The position numbers were made by a program, and so were the translations under genes. The notes below the pieces were generated by a model. That model saw nothing but the letters and a program-made list of their open reading frames with translations, searched no databases and was not told the DNA's origin. Below are positions 1 to 7,802 of a DNA stretch of 36,379 nucleotides, one piece after another. Location: NCBI RefSeq assembly GCF_001668615.1, contig NZ_LZMC01000086.1, forward strand, positions 1 to 36,379, in the 5' to 3' direction. Each line of letters opens with the position of its first letter. Within the stretch, counting starts at the first letter, position 1. The DNA is from Mycobacterium sp. 1274761.0. Lineage in GTDB: Bacteria; Actinomycetota; Actinomycetes; Mycobacteriales; Mycobacteriaceae.

Positions 1-14
1 CGCGCAGGCGCAGA

Positions 15-26
15 TACAGTCCACGT
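15..26 (+). promoter_or_regulatory. Candidate leaderless promoter of the enoyl-CoA hydratase gene
   Basis: The -10-like hexamer TACAGT (15-20) is followed by 6 nt and then the GTG start at 27. This fits TANNNT placed so that transcription begins at or next to the start codon, as known for mycobacterial leaderless mRNAs. No Shine-Dalgarno sequence is present. The -35 region would lie at or beyond the window edge. Confidence 0.45.
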
Positions 27-806
27 GTGACCGAATACCAGACGATTACGCTCGAGCAGTCCGGCCCGATCGCGCGGCTCACGCTCAATCGGCCCGATGC
101 CGCAAACGGCATGAACGACATCATGACTCGCGAGCTGGCCGACGCAGCCGCCCGCTGTGACACCCCCGCGACGAAGGTCGTCGTGCTGACGGGCTCGGGC
201 CGATTCTTCAGCGCGGGAGGCGATCTCAAGTCCTTTGCGACGGCGCCCAGCCGGGGCAGCCACATCAAGGCCGTCGCCGACAGCCTGCACCGCGCGATCT
301 CGACGTTCGCCCGCATGAACGCGGTGCTGATCACAGCGGTCAACGGCACGGCAGCCGGAGCCGGATTTTCGCTGGCGGTCACCGGCGACCTCGTGCTGGC
401 GGCCGAATCGGCGTCGTTCACGATGGCCTACACCAAGGTAGGCCTCAGCCCCGACGGCAGCTCGTCGTACTTCCTGCCACGGCTGATCGGAATCACGAAG
501 ACCAAGGAGCTGATGCTGACCAACCGGACGCTGTCGGCGGACGAGGCCTCACAGTGGGGACTGGTCACCGAGGTGGTGCCCGACGATCAGCTGGCCGTCC
601 GAGCCGACCAGCTCGCCGCCCAAATGGCTTCCACCGCAGGCGGTTCCAATGGTGCGGTCAAGGAGCTGCTGTTGGCGACCTCCTCTAACGGCCTGGAAGA
701 ACAGATGGAACTGGAGGGGCGCGTGATTGCCAGGAGCGCCGAATCCGCCGACGGGCGTGAGGGCGTCGACGCGTTCATGGCCAAGCGCAAACCGGACTTC
801 GCCTGA
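27..806 (+). CDS. Enoyl-CoA hydratase/isomerase (crotonase superfamily)
   Basis: A 259-residue crotonase-fold protein, full length for the family. FSAGGDLKSF (residues 61-70) and NGTAAGAG (106-113) are the two segments whose backbone NH groups form the CoA-ester oxyanion hole. The catalytic segment reads GLSPDGSSSYFLPRL, with Asp143 where hydratases carry Glu. This single-acid arrangement is typical of PaaG-type enoyl-CoA isomerases and related enzymes, so isomerisation of an unsaturated acyl-CoA is at least as likely as hydration. The expected role is cytoplasmic fatty acid or ring-derived acyl-CoA catabolism; the substrate cannot be told from sequence. It starts at GTG 27 and is convergent with panB, with 28 bp between the stops. 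Confidence 0.85.
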   Translation: MTEYQTITLEQSGPIARLTLNRPDAANGMNDIMTRELADAAARCDTPATKVVVLTGSGRFFSAGGDLKSFATAPSRGSHIKAVADSLHRAISTFARMNAVLITAVNGTAAGAGFSLAVTGDLVLAAESASFTMAYTKVGLSPDGSSSYFLPRLIGITKTKELMLTNRTLSADEASQWGLVTEVVPDDQLAVRADQLAAQMASTAGGSNGAVKELLLATSSNGLEEQMELEGRVIARSAESADGREGVDAFMAKRKPDFA

Positions 807-834
807 AACGACGTTGCGGCTGCGGTGGCGCCTC

Positions 835-1671
835 TCAGTAGCTGTGCTCCTCCGCGGGGAACACACCGCTGGCGACTTCTTCTGCGTATTGCGTTGCCGC
901 ACGGCGTAGTTCAGCGCCCACATCACCGAATCGCTTGACGAATTTGGCGGTCTTGCCGCTTGTCATGCCTGACATGTCCTGCCACACCAGCACCTGCGCG
1001 TCGCAGTTCGGTCCCGCGCCGATGCCGACCGTCGGGATGGTCAGCTTGCCGGTGATCTGGGTGGCCAGTTCGGCGGGCACCATCTCCAACACGACGGCGA
1101 CGGCCCCGGCTTCCTGGACGGCGATCGCATCGTGGATGGTCTGCTCGGCGGCGTCCCCGCGCCCCTGCACCCGGAAGCCGCCGAGGCCGTTGACGCTCTG
1201 CGGCGTGAACCCGATGTGGGCGATGACCGGGATGCCGGCCTGCGTCAGCGCGGCGATCTGACCGGCCACCCGCTCGCCGCCTTCCAGTTTGACCGCGTGC
1301 GCGCCGGTTTCCTTGAGGAATCGGGTAGCGGTCTCCAACGCCTGCTGCGGGCCGGCCTCGTAGGAGCCGAACGGCAGATCGGCGACGACCAGGGCGTGGG
1401 GTGCACCGCGCACGACGCCGCGGACGAGCGGAATCAACTCGTCGATCGTGACCGGCACCGTGGTGTCGTAGCCGTACACCACGTTGGCAGCGGAATCGCC
1501 GACCAGAAGCACCGGGATACCGGCGTCATCGAAGATGCGGGCGGTGGAGTAGTCGTAGGCGGTCAGCATGGCCCATTTGTGGCCTTCTGCCTTCCACTTG
1601 TGAAGATGATGGGTGCGGACTTTGATCCGCGGCTTGTTCTCGGCAGCACCGTAAACAGTCTGCTCAGACAT
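835..1671 (-). CDS. panB: 3-methyl-2-oxobutanoate hydroxymethyltransferase (ketopantoate hydroxymethyltransferase)
   Basis: First committed step of pantothenate and CoA synthesis: transfer of a hydroxymethyl group from methylene-tetrahydrofolate to 2-oxoisovalerate. The 278-residue protein is of normal family length. VGDS (57-60), VADLPFGSYE (96-105), KLEGG (128-132) and the Glu of VLEMVPAELA (residue 196) are the metal, substrate and catalytic segments of the PanB TIM barrel. I chose ATG 1671 because AAGGAC lies a few bases upstream and the protein then begins MSEQTVYGAA. The frame stays open for 27 more codons upstream, but that extension is basic and unlike PanB. It is divergent from the WS/DGAT gene. 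Confidence 0.95.
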   Translation of the reverse strand: MSEQTVYGAAENKPRIKVRTHHLHKWKAEGHKWAMLTAYDYSTARIFDDAGIPVLLVGDSAANVVYGYDTTVPVTIDELIPLVRGVVRGAPHALVVADLPFGSYEAGPQQALETATRFLKETGAHAVKLEGGERVAGQIAALTQAGIPVIAHIGFTPQSVNGLGGFRVQGRGDAAEQTIHDAIAVQEAGAVAVVLEMVPAELATQITGKLTIPTVGIGAGPNCDAQVLVWQDMSGMTSGKTAKFVKRFGDVGAELRRAATQYAEEVASGVFPAEEHSY

Positions 1672-1810
1672 CGTTGTCCTTCGTGTCTGTTCGGTCGATC
1701 CTCGTGGCCCGTTGCGGGTCCCCGGGTTCGTTTGACCTCCCCAGTGTGCCACCGGCAGGTAACAAGATGAACTTCGCGTTAAGTGGATTTCCTCACATTA
1801 CGATCAGCAC
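1672..1810. promoter_or_regulatory. Divergent promoter region panB / WS-DGAT gene
   Basis: A 139-bp gap between divergent genes. On the plus strand TACGAT (1799-1804) lies 6 nt before ATG 1811, so the acyltransferase mRNA is probably leaderless. On the minus strand panB has a Shine-Dalgarno (AAGGAC) and hence a 5' leader, but I cannot place its -10 with confidence. Confidence 0.5.
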
Positions 1811-3202
1811 ATGCAACGGCTCAGCGGACTCGACGCCAGCTTCCTGTACCTCGAAACCGCGGCGCAGCCGTTGCATGTGTGCTCCATCCTGGAGTTGGAC
1901 ACATCCACGATGCCGGGCGGTTACACGTTCGACCGGCTGCGCGACGAGCTGCGCCTGCGCATCAAGGCCATGCCGCAGTTCCGCGAAAAGCTCGCCGACA
2001 GCCGCTTCAACCCCGACCACCCGGTGTGGGTCGAGGACGACGACTTCGACGTCGACCGGCATCTGCACCGCATCGGCCTGCCCGCGCCAGGGGGCCGTCA
2101 GGAGCTGGCGGAGATCTGCGGCCACATCGCGTCGTTGCCATTGGATCGCAGCCGCCCGCTGTGGGAGACCTGGGTGATCGAAAACATCGCGGGCACCGAT
2201 GCTCATGCCGGCGGCCGGCTGGCTGTGATGACCAAGGTGCACCATGCCGGTGTGGACGGTGTATCGGGTGCCAACCTGATGTCGCAGCTGTGCAGCACAG
2301 AACCCGGCGCGCCCGCCCCTGAGCCCGTCGAGGGGGTCGGCGGGGCCAGCGAGTTGGAGATCGCGGTCAGCGGCGCGGTCCGGTTCGCCACCCGTCCGCT
2401 CAAGCTCGTCAACGTGGTGCCCTCGACCCTGAACACGGTGGTGGACACCGTGAAACGGGCCCGAGGTGGGCTCACGATGAAGCCGCCTTTCACCGCTCCG
2501 AAGACGGCGTTCAACGCCAACGTGACGGGCCACCGCAACGTCGCGTTCGCCCAGCTGGACCTCGAGGACGTCAAGAAAGTGAAGAACCATTTCGGGGTCA
2601 AGGTCAACGACGTGGTGATGGCGCTGGTGTCGACAACCCTGCGCAAGTTTCTCGACGGCCGGGGCGAACTGCCGGGTTCCCCGTTGGTGGCGATGGTTCC
2701 GGTGTCGGTGCATGACAAGTCGGATCGGCCGGGCCGCAATCAAGTGTCGGGAATGTTCTCCAGCCTCGAAACGCATATCGATTCGCCGGCTGAGCGGCTG
2801 ATGTCCATCGCAAATGCGAATTCCGTTGCCAAGCAACATAGTTCGGCGATTGGGGCCACATTGCTTCAGGACTGGTCGCAGTTCGCCGCACCGGCGGTGT
2901 TCGGTATCGCGATGCGGCTGTACGCCAGGACGAAGCTGGGTGAGGCGCGGCCGGTCCATAACCTGGTGATCTCCAACGTGCCGGGTCCGCAAATTCCGCT
3001 GTATTTCCTGGGCGCGGAGGTCAAGGCGATGTATCCGCTGGGGCCGATATTCCACGGCTCGGGACTCAACATCACCGTGATGTCGCTGAGCGGGAAGCTC
3101 GACATCGGCATCGTGTCGTGCCCCGAGCTGCTGCCCGATCTGTGGGACCTCGCCGACGACTTCGAGATCGCACTCGACGAGCTGCTGGCAGCCGCCGGTT
3201 AG
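1811..3202 (+). CDS. WS/DGAT family O-acyltransferase (wax ester synthase / acyl-CoA:diacylglycerol acyltransferase)
   Basis: A 463-residue bifunctional-type acyltransferase of the family that makes triacylglycerol or wax esters from acyl-CoA. The N-terminus MQRLSGLDASFLYLE is characteristic of the family. The active-site motif HHxxxDG is present as HHAGVDG (144-150); its second His is the proposed general base. The C-terminal half has the GRNQVSGMFSSLET segment and the ISNVPGP motif found in intact members, so the enzyme looks functional. Mycobacteria carry many paralogues, and which lipid this one makes cannot be read from sequence. It precedes the caeA-type gene on the same strand with a 57-bp gap to the chosen caeA start. 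I do not recall a counterpart here in M. tuberculosis. Confidence 0.9.
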   Translation: MQRLSGLDASFLYLETAAQPLHVCSILELDTSTMPGGYTFDRLRDELRLRIKAMPQFREKLADSRFNPDHPVWVEDDDFDVDRHLHRIGLPAPGGRQELAEICGHIASLPLDRSRPLWETWVIENIAGTDAHAGGRLAVMTKVHHAGVDGVSGANLMSQLCSTEPGAPAPEPVEGVGGASELEIAVSGAVRFATRPLKLVNVVPSTLNTVVDTVKRARGGLTMKPPFTAPKTAFNANVTGHRNVAFAQLDLEDVKKVKNHFGVKVNDVVMALVSTTLRKFLDGRGELPGSPLVAMVPVSVHDKSDRPGRNQVSGMFSSLETHIDSPAERLMSIANANSVAKQHSSAIGATLLQDWSQFAAPAVFGIAMRLYARTKLGEARPVHNLVISNVPGPQIPLYFLGAEVKAMYPLGPIFHGSGLNITVMSLSGKLDIGIVSCPELLPDLWDLADDFEIALDELLAAAG

Positions 3203-3259
3203 ACCGGCCGGAGCGGCGTCTGCCAGGACCGATGCCTCGTCATGGCAGCATGTAGCGCC

Positions 3260-4771
3260 ATGAACCTTCAAAAGGGGATCCTTGCCGCCGCTGTGGGCGT
3301 GACGCTCGTGGCGGGATGCGCCAGGGTGGTCGACGGCCGCGCCGTCATGGCGGTGCCGCCACCCGGGTCGCCGATTCAATGGGCCCCTTGCGAATCAGCC
3401 GACCCGCTGGTGCCGATCCCGGCCGACGCCGAATGCGGCAAGCTCTCGGTTCCCGTCGACTACGACGATCCCGACGGCGACGTCGCGCAGCTGGCGTTGA
3501 TCCGCTTCAAGGCCACCGGCGACAAGATCGGCTCGCTGGTGATCAACCCCGGTGGGCCCGGCGAATCCGGCGTCGAGTCGGCCGTCAACCTGGTCGGCAC
3601 CCTGCCGCAATCGGTGCGCGAGCGCTTCGACCTCGTCGGGTTCGACCCACGCGGCGTCGCCGGTTCGACGCCCGCGGTGTGGTGCAACTCCGATGCTGAC
3701 AACGACCGGTTGCGGGCCGACCCGCAGGTCGACTATTCGCCGGAAGGCATCGAGCACATCAACAACGAGACGAAGGCCTTCGTCCAGCGCTGCCTCGACA
3801 AGACGGGCAAGAAGTTTCTCGCCAACGTCGGCACCGCCAACGTCGTCAAGGACCTCGACGCGATCCGGGTCGCGGTCGGCGATGACAAGCTGACCTATCT
3901 CGGCTACTCCTACGGCACGCGGATCGGCGGCGGCTACGCCGAAGAGTTCCCGCAAAACGTGCGGGCGATGGTGCTCGACGGCGCGATCGACCCTAACGCC
4001 GACCCGATCGAAGAGGACCTCCGGCAGACGGCAGCCTTCCAGAAAGCGTTCGACGACTACGCCGCCGACTGCGCCAAGGATCCGGACTGCCCGCTGGGTA
4101 CCGATCCGGCCAAGGCCACCGACGTCTACAAGGGCCTGGTGGAGCCTCTGGTCGACAGGCCCGCCAAGACCAAGGATCCGCGCGGGCTGGCCTACAGCGA
4201 CGCGATCGTCGGCACCCTGCTGCCGCTGTATTCGCCGAGCATCTGGCCGCGGCTCACCGACGGGCTGAACGAGCTGCGCCAAGGGCGCGGGGACATGCTG
4301 CTGCGGTTGTCCGATATCTACATGCACCGCAGCCCCGAGGGGCATTACGACAACGCGACCGACGTACGGGTCGCGGTCAATTGCCTCGACCAGCCCGCGG
4401 TCACCGACCAGGCAAAGCTCGTCGAGAAAGACCGTCGCGCACGGGAGTTGGCGCCTTTCATGAACTACGGGGAGTTCACCGGCTACGCGCCGATGGACAC
4501 CTGTGCGCTGTGGCCCGTTCCGCCGACCACCCAACCGCACGAGATCTCCGTGAAGGGCAAGTTGCCGCCCACGCTGGTTATCTCGACGACCAATGATCCG
4601 GCCACGCCGTACCAGGCCGGCGTGGACCTGGCCAAGCAACTCGGCAGCACGCTGGTGACCTTCGAAGGCACCCAGCACACGGTCGCGTTCCAGGGCAACC
4701 AGTGCATCGACGACATCGTCGCCACCTACCTGATCGATGTCAGGGTGCCCCCACCCAACAGTCGTTGCTGA
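3260..4771 (+). CDS. caeA: Exported lipoprotein alpha/beta-hydrolase, CaeA/Hip1 (Rv2224c) type serine protease/esterase
   Basis: Strongly resembles M. tuberculosis CaeA (Hip1), a cell-envelope serine hydrolase reported to cleave GroEL2. From ATG 3260 the protein has 503 residues: a short basic N-terminus, a hydrophobic stretch and the lipobox VAGC with Cys at residue 20, so it should be lipid-anchored outside the membrane. NPGGPG (96-101) forms the oxyanion loop, GYSYG carries nucleophile Ser217, TTNDPATPY supplies Asp446 and GTQHTV supplies His473. A C-terminal TAP-like domain follows. An in-frame ATG at 3242 adds six residues; I prefer 3260 because the signal peptide is then more regular, though neither start has a clear ribosome binding site. 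It forms a tandem pair with the next gene. Confidence 0.88.
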   Translation: MNLQKGILAAAVGVTLVAGCARVVDGRAVMAVPPPGSPIQWAPCESADPLVPIPADAECGKLSVPVDYDDPDGDVAQLALIRFKATGDKIGSLVINPGGPGESGVESAVNLVGTLPQSVRERFDLVGFDPRGVAGSTPAVWCNSDADNDRLRADPQVDYSPEGIEHINNETKAFVQRCLDKTGKKFLANVGTANVVKDLDAIRVAVGDDKLTYLGYSYGTRIGGGYAEEFPQNVRAMVLDGAIDPNADPIEEDLRQTAAFQKAFDDYAADCAKDPDCPLGTDPAKATDVYKGLVEPLVDRPAKTKDPRGLAYSDAIVGTLLPLYSPSIWPRLTDGLNELRQGRGDMLLRLSDIYMHRSPEGHYDNATDVRVAVNCLDQPAVTDQAKLVEKDRRARELAPFMNYGEFTGYAPMDTCALWPVPPTTQPHEISVKGKLPPTLVISTTNDPATPYQAGVDLAKQLGSTLVTFEGTQHTVAFQGNQCIDDIVATYLIDVRVPPPNSRC

Positions 4772-4861
4772 CCAACGGAACTCGACTCCTGGGCACGTCC
4801 AGGTCTCTGAAGGGTCACCGTCCGGTAGCGGCTTCACGGTTGCCATGACCGGCATGCGACG

Positions 4862-6388
4862 ATGATCGCCATGCGGGCGGGTAGGTGTGGCGTGACGCTG
4901 CTGGCATGCCTGCTGGCGGCGGTAGTCATGGGCCCACCCGCGTCAGCCACGCCTGAGGGTCAGTCCACGCAGGCATACGGCCAGGCGCCGGTCTGGACGG
5001 GCTGTGACCAGTTCGTCAACGACACCAAGCCGATCCCGACTGCGCAGTGCGGTTACGTGTCCGTGCCGGTCGACTACGCCGATCCGCAAGGCGCGCAAGC
5101 ACAATTGGCGGTCATCCGGATACCCGCAAGCGGTGACCGGATCGGTGTGCTGATGGTCAACCCCGGCGGTCCGGGCGCCTCGGCGGTCGACACCGTCGCG
5201 GGTATGGGCGCGGCGCTGGCCGACACCGACATCGGCCGCCGGTTCGACCTGGTCGGATTCGACCCCCGCGGCGTCGGGCACTCGACGCCAGAGTTGCGAT
5301 GCCGCACCGATGCCGAATTCGACGCCTACAGAAGGGAACCGAACGCCGACTACAGCCCGGCGGGGGTCGCCCACATCGAAACGCTGTATCGGCAGTTCGC
5401 GCAGAGCTGCGCGGATCGGGTGGGCAAGGAGTTTCTGGCAAGCCTCGCGACCGCGACGACGGCACACGACATGGACGTGGTGCGCGCAGCTCTGGGCGAG
5501 AACCAGATCAGCTATCTGGGGTTCTCGTACGGCACCGAAATCGGTGCGGCCTACGCCGAGGCGTACCCCGACCGGGTGCGGGCCATGGTGCTCGACGGGG
5601 CCGTCGATCCCAGCCTGGATCCCATCGAGGAGAACCTGCGCCAGATGGCGGCGTTTCAAACCGCCTTCTCCGACTACGCCGCCGACTGCGCTCAGCTGGC
5701 GGGTTGCCCGCTGGGCAATGACCCGTCGCAGTTCGTCAACCGCTACCACCAGCTGGTCGACCCGTTGGCCAAGCAACCCGCCAGAACGTCGGATCCGCGC
5801 GGCCTCAGCTATCAGGACGCCATCACCGGCACAGTGGACGCGCTGTACTCCCGGCAGTACTGGAAGTTCCTCACCAGCGGGCTGCTGGGGCTTGCCCGCG
5901 GAACCGATCCCGGCGACCTGCTGCTGCTCGCCGACGATTACGTGAAGCGCGACGCTAACGGCCATTATCAGAACTCGCAGGACGCGTTCTACGGCATCCG
6001 CTGTGTGAATTCGCAGTTCCCGACGGACCCCGCTACCTGGGCCGCCGCCGACCAACGCGCCCGGCAAGCCGCGCCGTTTCTGAGTTACGGCTCCTTCACG
6101 GGGTCGGCGCCGCGAGACATCTGCGCGATGTGGCCCGTCCCGGCCGCTGCTACGCCGCACCCCGCGGTGTCGCCAGGCCCCGGCAAGGTCGTGGTCGTCT
6201 CCACCACGCACGACCCCGCCACGCCGTATTCGTCCGGGGTCGACCTGGCCAAGCAGATGGGCGCCGGCCTGATCACCTTCGACGGCACCCAGCACACCGT
6301 CGTCTTCAACGGAGACGCCTGCGTCGATACCGCCGTTGTGGCGTTTCTCGTCAATGGTGAGCAGCCGCCGGCGGGCCTGCGGTGCTAG
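4862..6388 (+). CDS. Secreted alpha/beta-hydrolase, CaeA paralogue (Rv2223c type)
   Basis: A 508-residue paralogue of the preceding gene, evidently a tandem duplication, with the same triad: NPGGPG (100-105), Ser222 in GFSYG, Asp451 in TTHDPATPY and His478 in GTQHTV. The N-terminus is a signal peptide (hydrophobic stretch about residues 10-24, probable cleavage after PPASA near residue 29) with no lipobox Cys. This copy should therefore be released or loosely wall-associated, while its neighbour is lipid-anchored. Several paired Cys residues suit an exported, disulfide-bonded protein. The substrate is unknown; peptidase or esterase activity is inferred from the family. ATG 4871 is an alternative start. 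A 90-bp gap separates it from the upstream copy, and I see no strong terminator there. Confidence 0.88.
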   Translation: MIAMRAGRCGVTLLACLLAAVVMGPPASATPEGQSTQAYGQAPVWTGCDQFVNDTKPIPTAQCGYVSVPVDYADPQGAQAQLAVIRIPASGDRIGVLMVNPGGPGASAVDTVAGMGAALADTDIGRRFDLVGFDPRGVGHSTPELRCRTDAEFDAYRREPNADYSPAGVAHIETLYRQFAQSCADRVGKEFLASLATATTAHDMDVVRAALGENQISYLGFSYGTEIGAAYAEAYPDRVRAMVLDGAVDPSLDPIEENLRQMAAFQTAFSDYAADCAQLAGCPLGNDPSQFVNRYHQLVDPLAKQPARTSDPRGLSYQDAITGTVDALYSRQYWKFLTSGLLGLARGTDPGDLLLLADDYVKRDANGHYQNSQDAFYGIRCVNSQFPTDPATWAAADQRARQAAPFLSYGSFTGSAPRDICAMWPVPAAATPHPAVSPGPGKVVVVSTTHDPATPYSSGVDLAKQMGAGLITFDGTQHTVVFNGDACVDTAVVAFLVNGEQPPAGLRC

Positions 6389-6402
6389 GTAGCACAGGCG
6401 GC

Positions 6403-6440
6403 GTAACACAGATTTAACAGCCGGTACCTACGCTTCGGTC
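6403..6440 (+). promoter_or_regulatory. glnA2 promoter with a GlnR-like box
   Basis: TACGCT (6429-6434) lies 6 nt before ATG 6441, predicting a leaderless glnA2 mRNA. Upstream, GTAAC (6403-6407), a 6-nt spacer and TTAAC (6414-6418) match the GlnR box GTNAC-n6-GNAAC with one mismatch. The box overlaps the expected -35 position, so bound GlnR would more likely repress than activate. The -10 is reasonable; the GlnR assignment is speculative. Confidence 0.4.
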
Positions 6441-7781
6441 ATGGATCGGCAAAAGGAATTTGTCCTGCGCACGCTGGAGGAACGCGACATCCGGTTCGTC
6501 CGGCTGTGGTTCACCGATGTGCTCGGATACCTGAAGTCGGTCGCGATCGCCCCCGCCGAGCTGGAGGGGGCGTTCGAAGAGGGCATCGGATTCGACGGCT
6601 CGTCGATCGAAGGCTTTGCCCGCGTATCGGAATCCGACACCGTCGCGCGGCCCGACCCGTCCACCTTTCAGGTGCTGCCGTGGACCACCAGCGCGGGCGA
6701 GCACCACTCCGCGCGAATGTTCTGCGACATCACCATGCCCGACGGATCCCCGTCATGGGCGGACTCGCGCCATGTGCTGCGTCGCCAACTGGCCAAGGCC
6801 AGTGACCTGGGATTCTCCTGTTACGTGCACCCCGAGATCGAGTTCTTCCTGCTGCAGCCGGGCCCCGACGACGGCACGCCGCCGGTACCCGCCGACAACG
6901 GCGGCTATTTCGACCAGGCCGTGCACGACTCGGCGCCCAACTTCCGCAGGCACGCGATCGACGCGCTCGAGCAGATGGGCATCTCGGTGGAGTTCAGCCA
7001 CCACGAGGGCGCCCCGGGCCAGCAGGAGATCGACCTGCGCTACGCCGACGCGCTGTCCATGGCCGACAACGTGATGACGTTCCGCTACGTCGTCAAAGAG
7101 GTCGCGCTCGGCGACGGCGTCAGGGCGTCGTTCATGCCCAAGCCGTACGCCGAATACCCCGGCTCGGCGATGCACACCCACATGAGCCTGTTCGAGGGCG
7201 AGAACAACGCCTTCTACAGCGCGGACGACCCGCTACAGCTGTCGGACACCGCAAAGTCGTTCATCGCAGGCATTTTGGAGCACGCCACCGAGATCAGCGC
7301 AGTGACGAACCAATGGGTGAACTCCTACAAGCGGCTCGTGCACGGCGGTGAGGCGCCGACGGCGGCGTCCTGGGGCTTCGCCAACCGCTCGGCGTTGGTC
7401 CGGGTTCCGATGTACACGCCGCGCAAGGCCTCGTCGCGGCGCATCGAGGTGCGCAGCCCCGACTCGGCGTGCAACCCGTACCTGACGTTTGCCGTGCTGC
7501 TCGCCGCGGGTCTGCGCGGCGTGGAGAAGGGCTACGTGCTGGGCCCGCAGGCCGAGGACAACGTGTGGAGCCTCACCCGCGAGGAGCGCCGCGCCATGGG
7601 CTACAAGGAGTTGCCGGGCAGCCTCGGTGTCGCGCTGTCGGAGATGGAGAACTCCGAGCTCGTCGCAGAAGCGTTGGGGGAGCACGTGTTCGACTTCTTC
7701 CTGCGTAACAAGCGTGCCGAGTGGGAGAACTACCGCAGCCACGTCACGCCGTTCGAGCTGAAGACCTACCTGTCGCTGTAA
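6441..7781 (+). CDS. glnA2: Glutamine synthetase family protein GlnA2 (type I, not adenylylatable)
   Basis: A 446-residue type I glutamine synthetase with beta-grasp and catalytic domains: GFDGSSIEGF near residues 53-62, HPEIEFFL for metal-binding Glu, GSAMHTHMSLF for the ATP/metal His, and NRSALVRVP with the RIEVRSPD segment for substrate. It forms a cytoplasmic dodecamer in the family. At the place of the adenylylated Tyr loop (LYELPP in GlnA1 here) it reads DNVWSL, so the Tyr is absent and GlnE should not modify it. GlnA2 is the non-essential paralogue in M. tuberculosis. It begins a plus-strand cluster with glnE 21 bp downstream. A relaxed amine or D-amino acid substrate has been proposed for some paralogues and cannot be excluded. 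Confidence 0.92.
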   Translation: MDRQKEFVLRTLEERDIRFVRLWFTDVLGYLKSVAIAPAELEGAFEEGIGFDGSSIEGFARVSESDTVARPDPSTFQVLPWTTSAGEHHSARMFCDITMPDGSPSWADSRHVLRRQLAKASDLGFSCYVHPEIEFFLLQPGPDDGTPPVPADNGGYFDQAVHDSAPNFRRHAIDALEQMGISVEFSHHEGAPGQQEIDLRYADALSMADNVMTFRYVVKEVALGDGVRASFMPKPYAEYPGSAMHTHMSLFEGENNAFYSADDPLQLSDTAKSFIAGILEHATEISAVTNQWVNSYKRLVHGGEAPTAASWGFANRSALVRVPMYTPRKASSRRIEVRSPDSACNPYLTFAVLLAAGLRGVEKGYVLGPQAEDNVWSLTREERRAMGYKELPGSLGVALSEMENSELVAEALGEHVFDFFLRNKRAEWENYRSHVTPFELKTYLSL

Positions 7782-7802
7782 CGGGCTGCGATACCGTTTG
7801 GT

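Noticed and set aside
1793..3379. Minus-strand open frame of 528 codons opposite the WS/DGAT gene
   Set aside because: Arg/His-rich, no domain, and exactly antisense to a convincing acyltransferase; a typical shadow in high-GC DNA.
4788..4803. Short inverted repeat CCTGG/CCAGG between the two CaeA-type genes
   Set aside because: Only a 5-bp stem with no U-tract; too weak to call a terminator.
3395..6409. Two minus-strand open frames of nearly 490 codons opposite the CaeA-type genes
   Set aside because: Similar shadow composition in both, mirroring the duplicated plus-strand genes; no motif or start signal.
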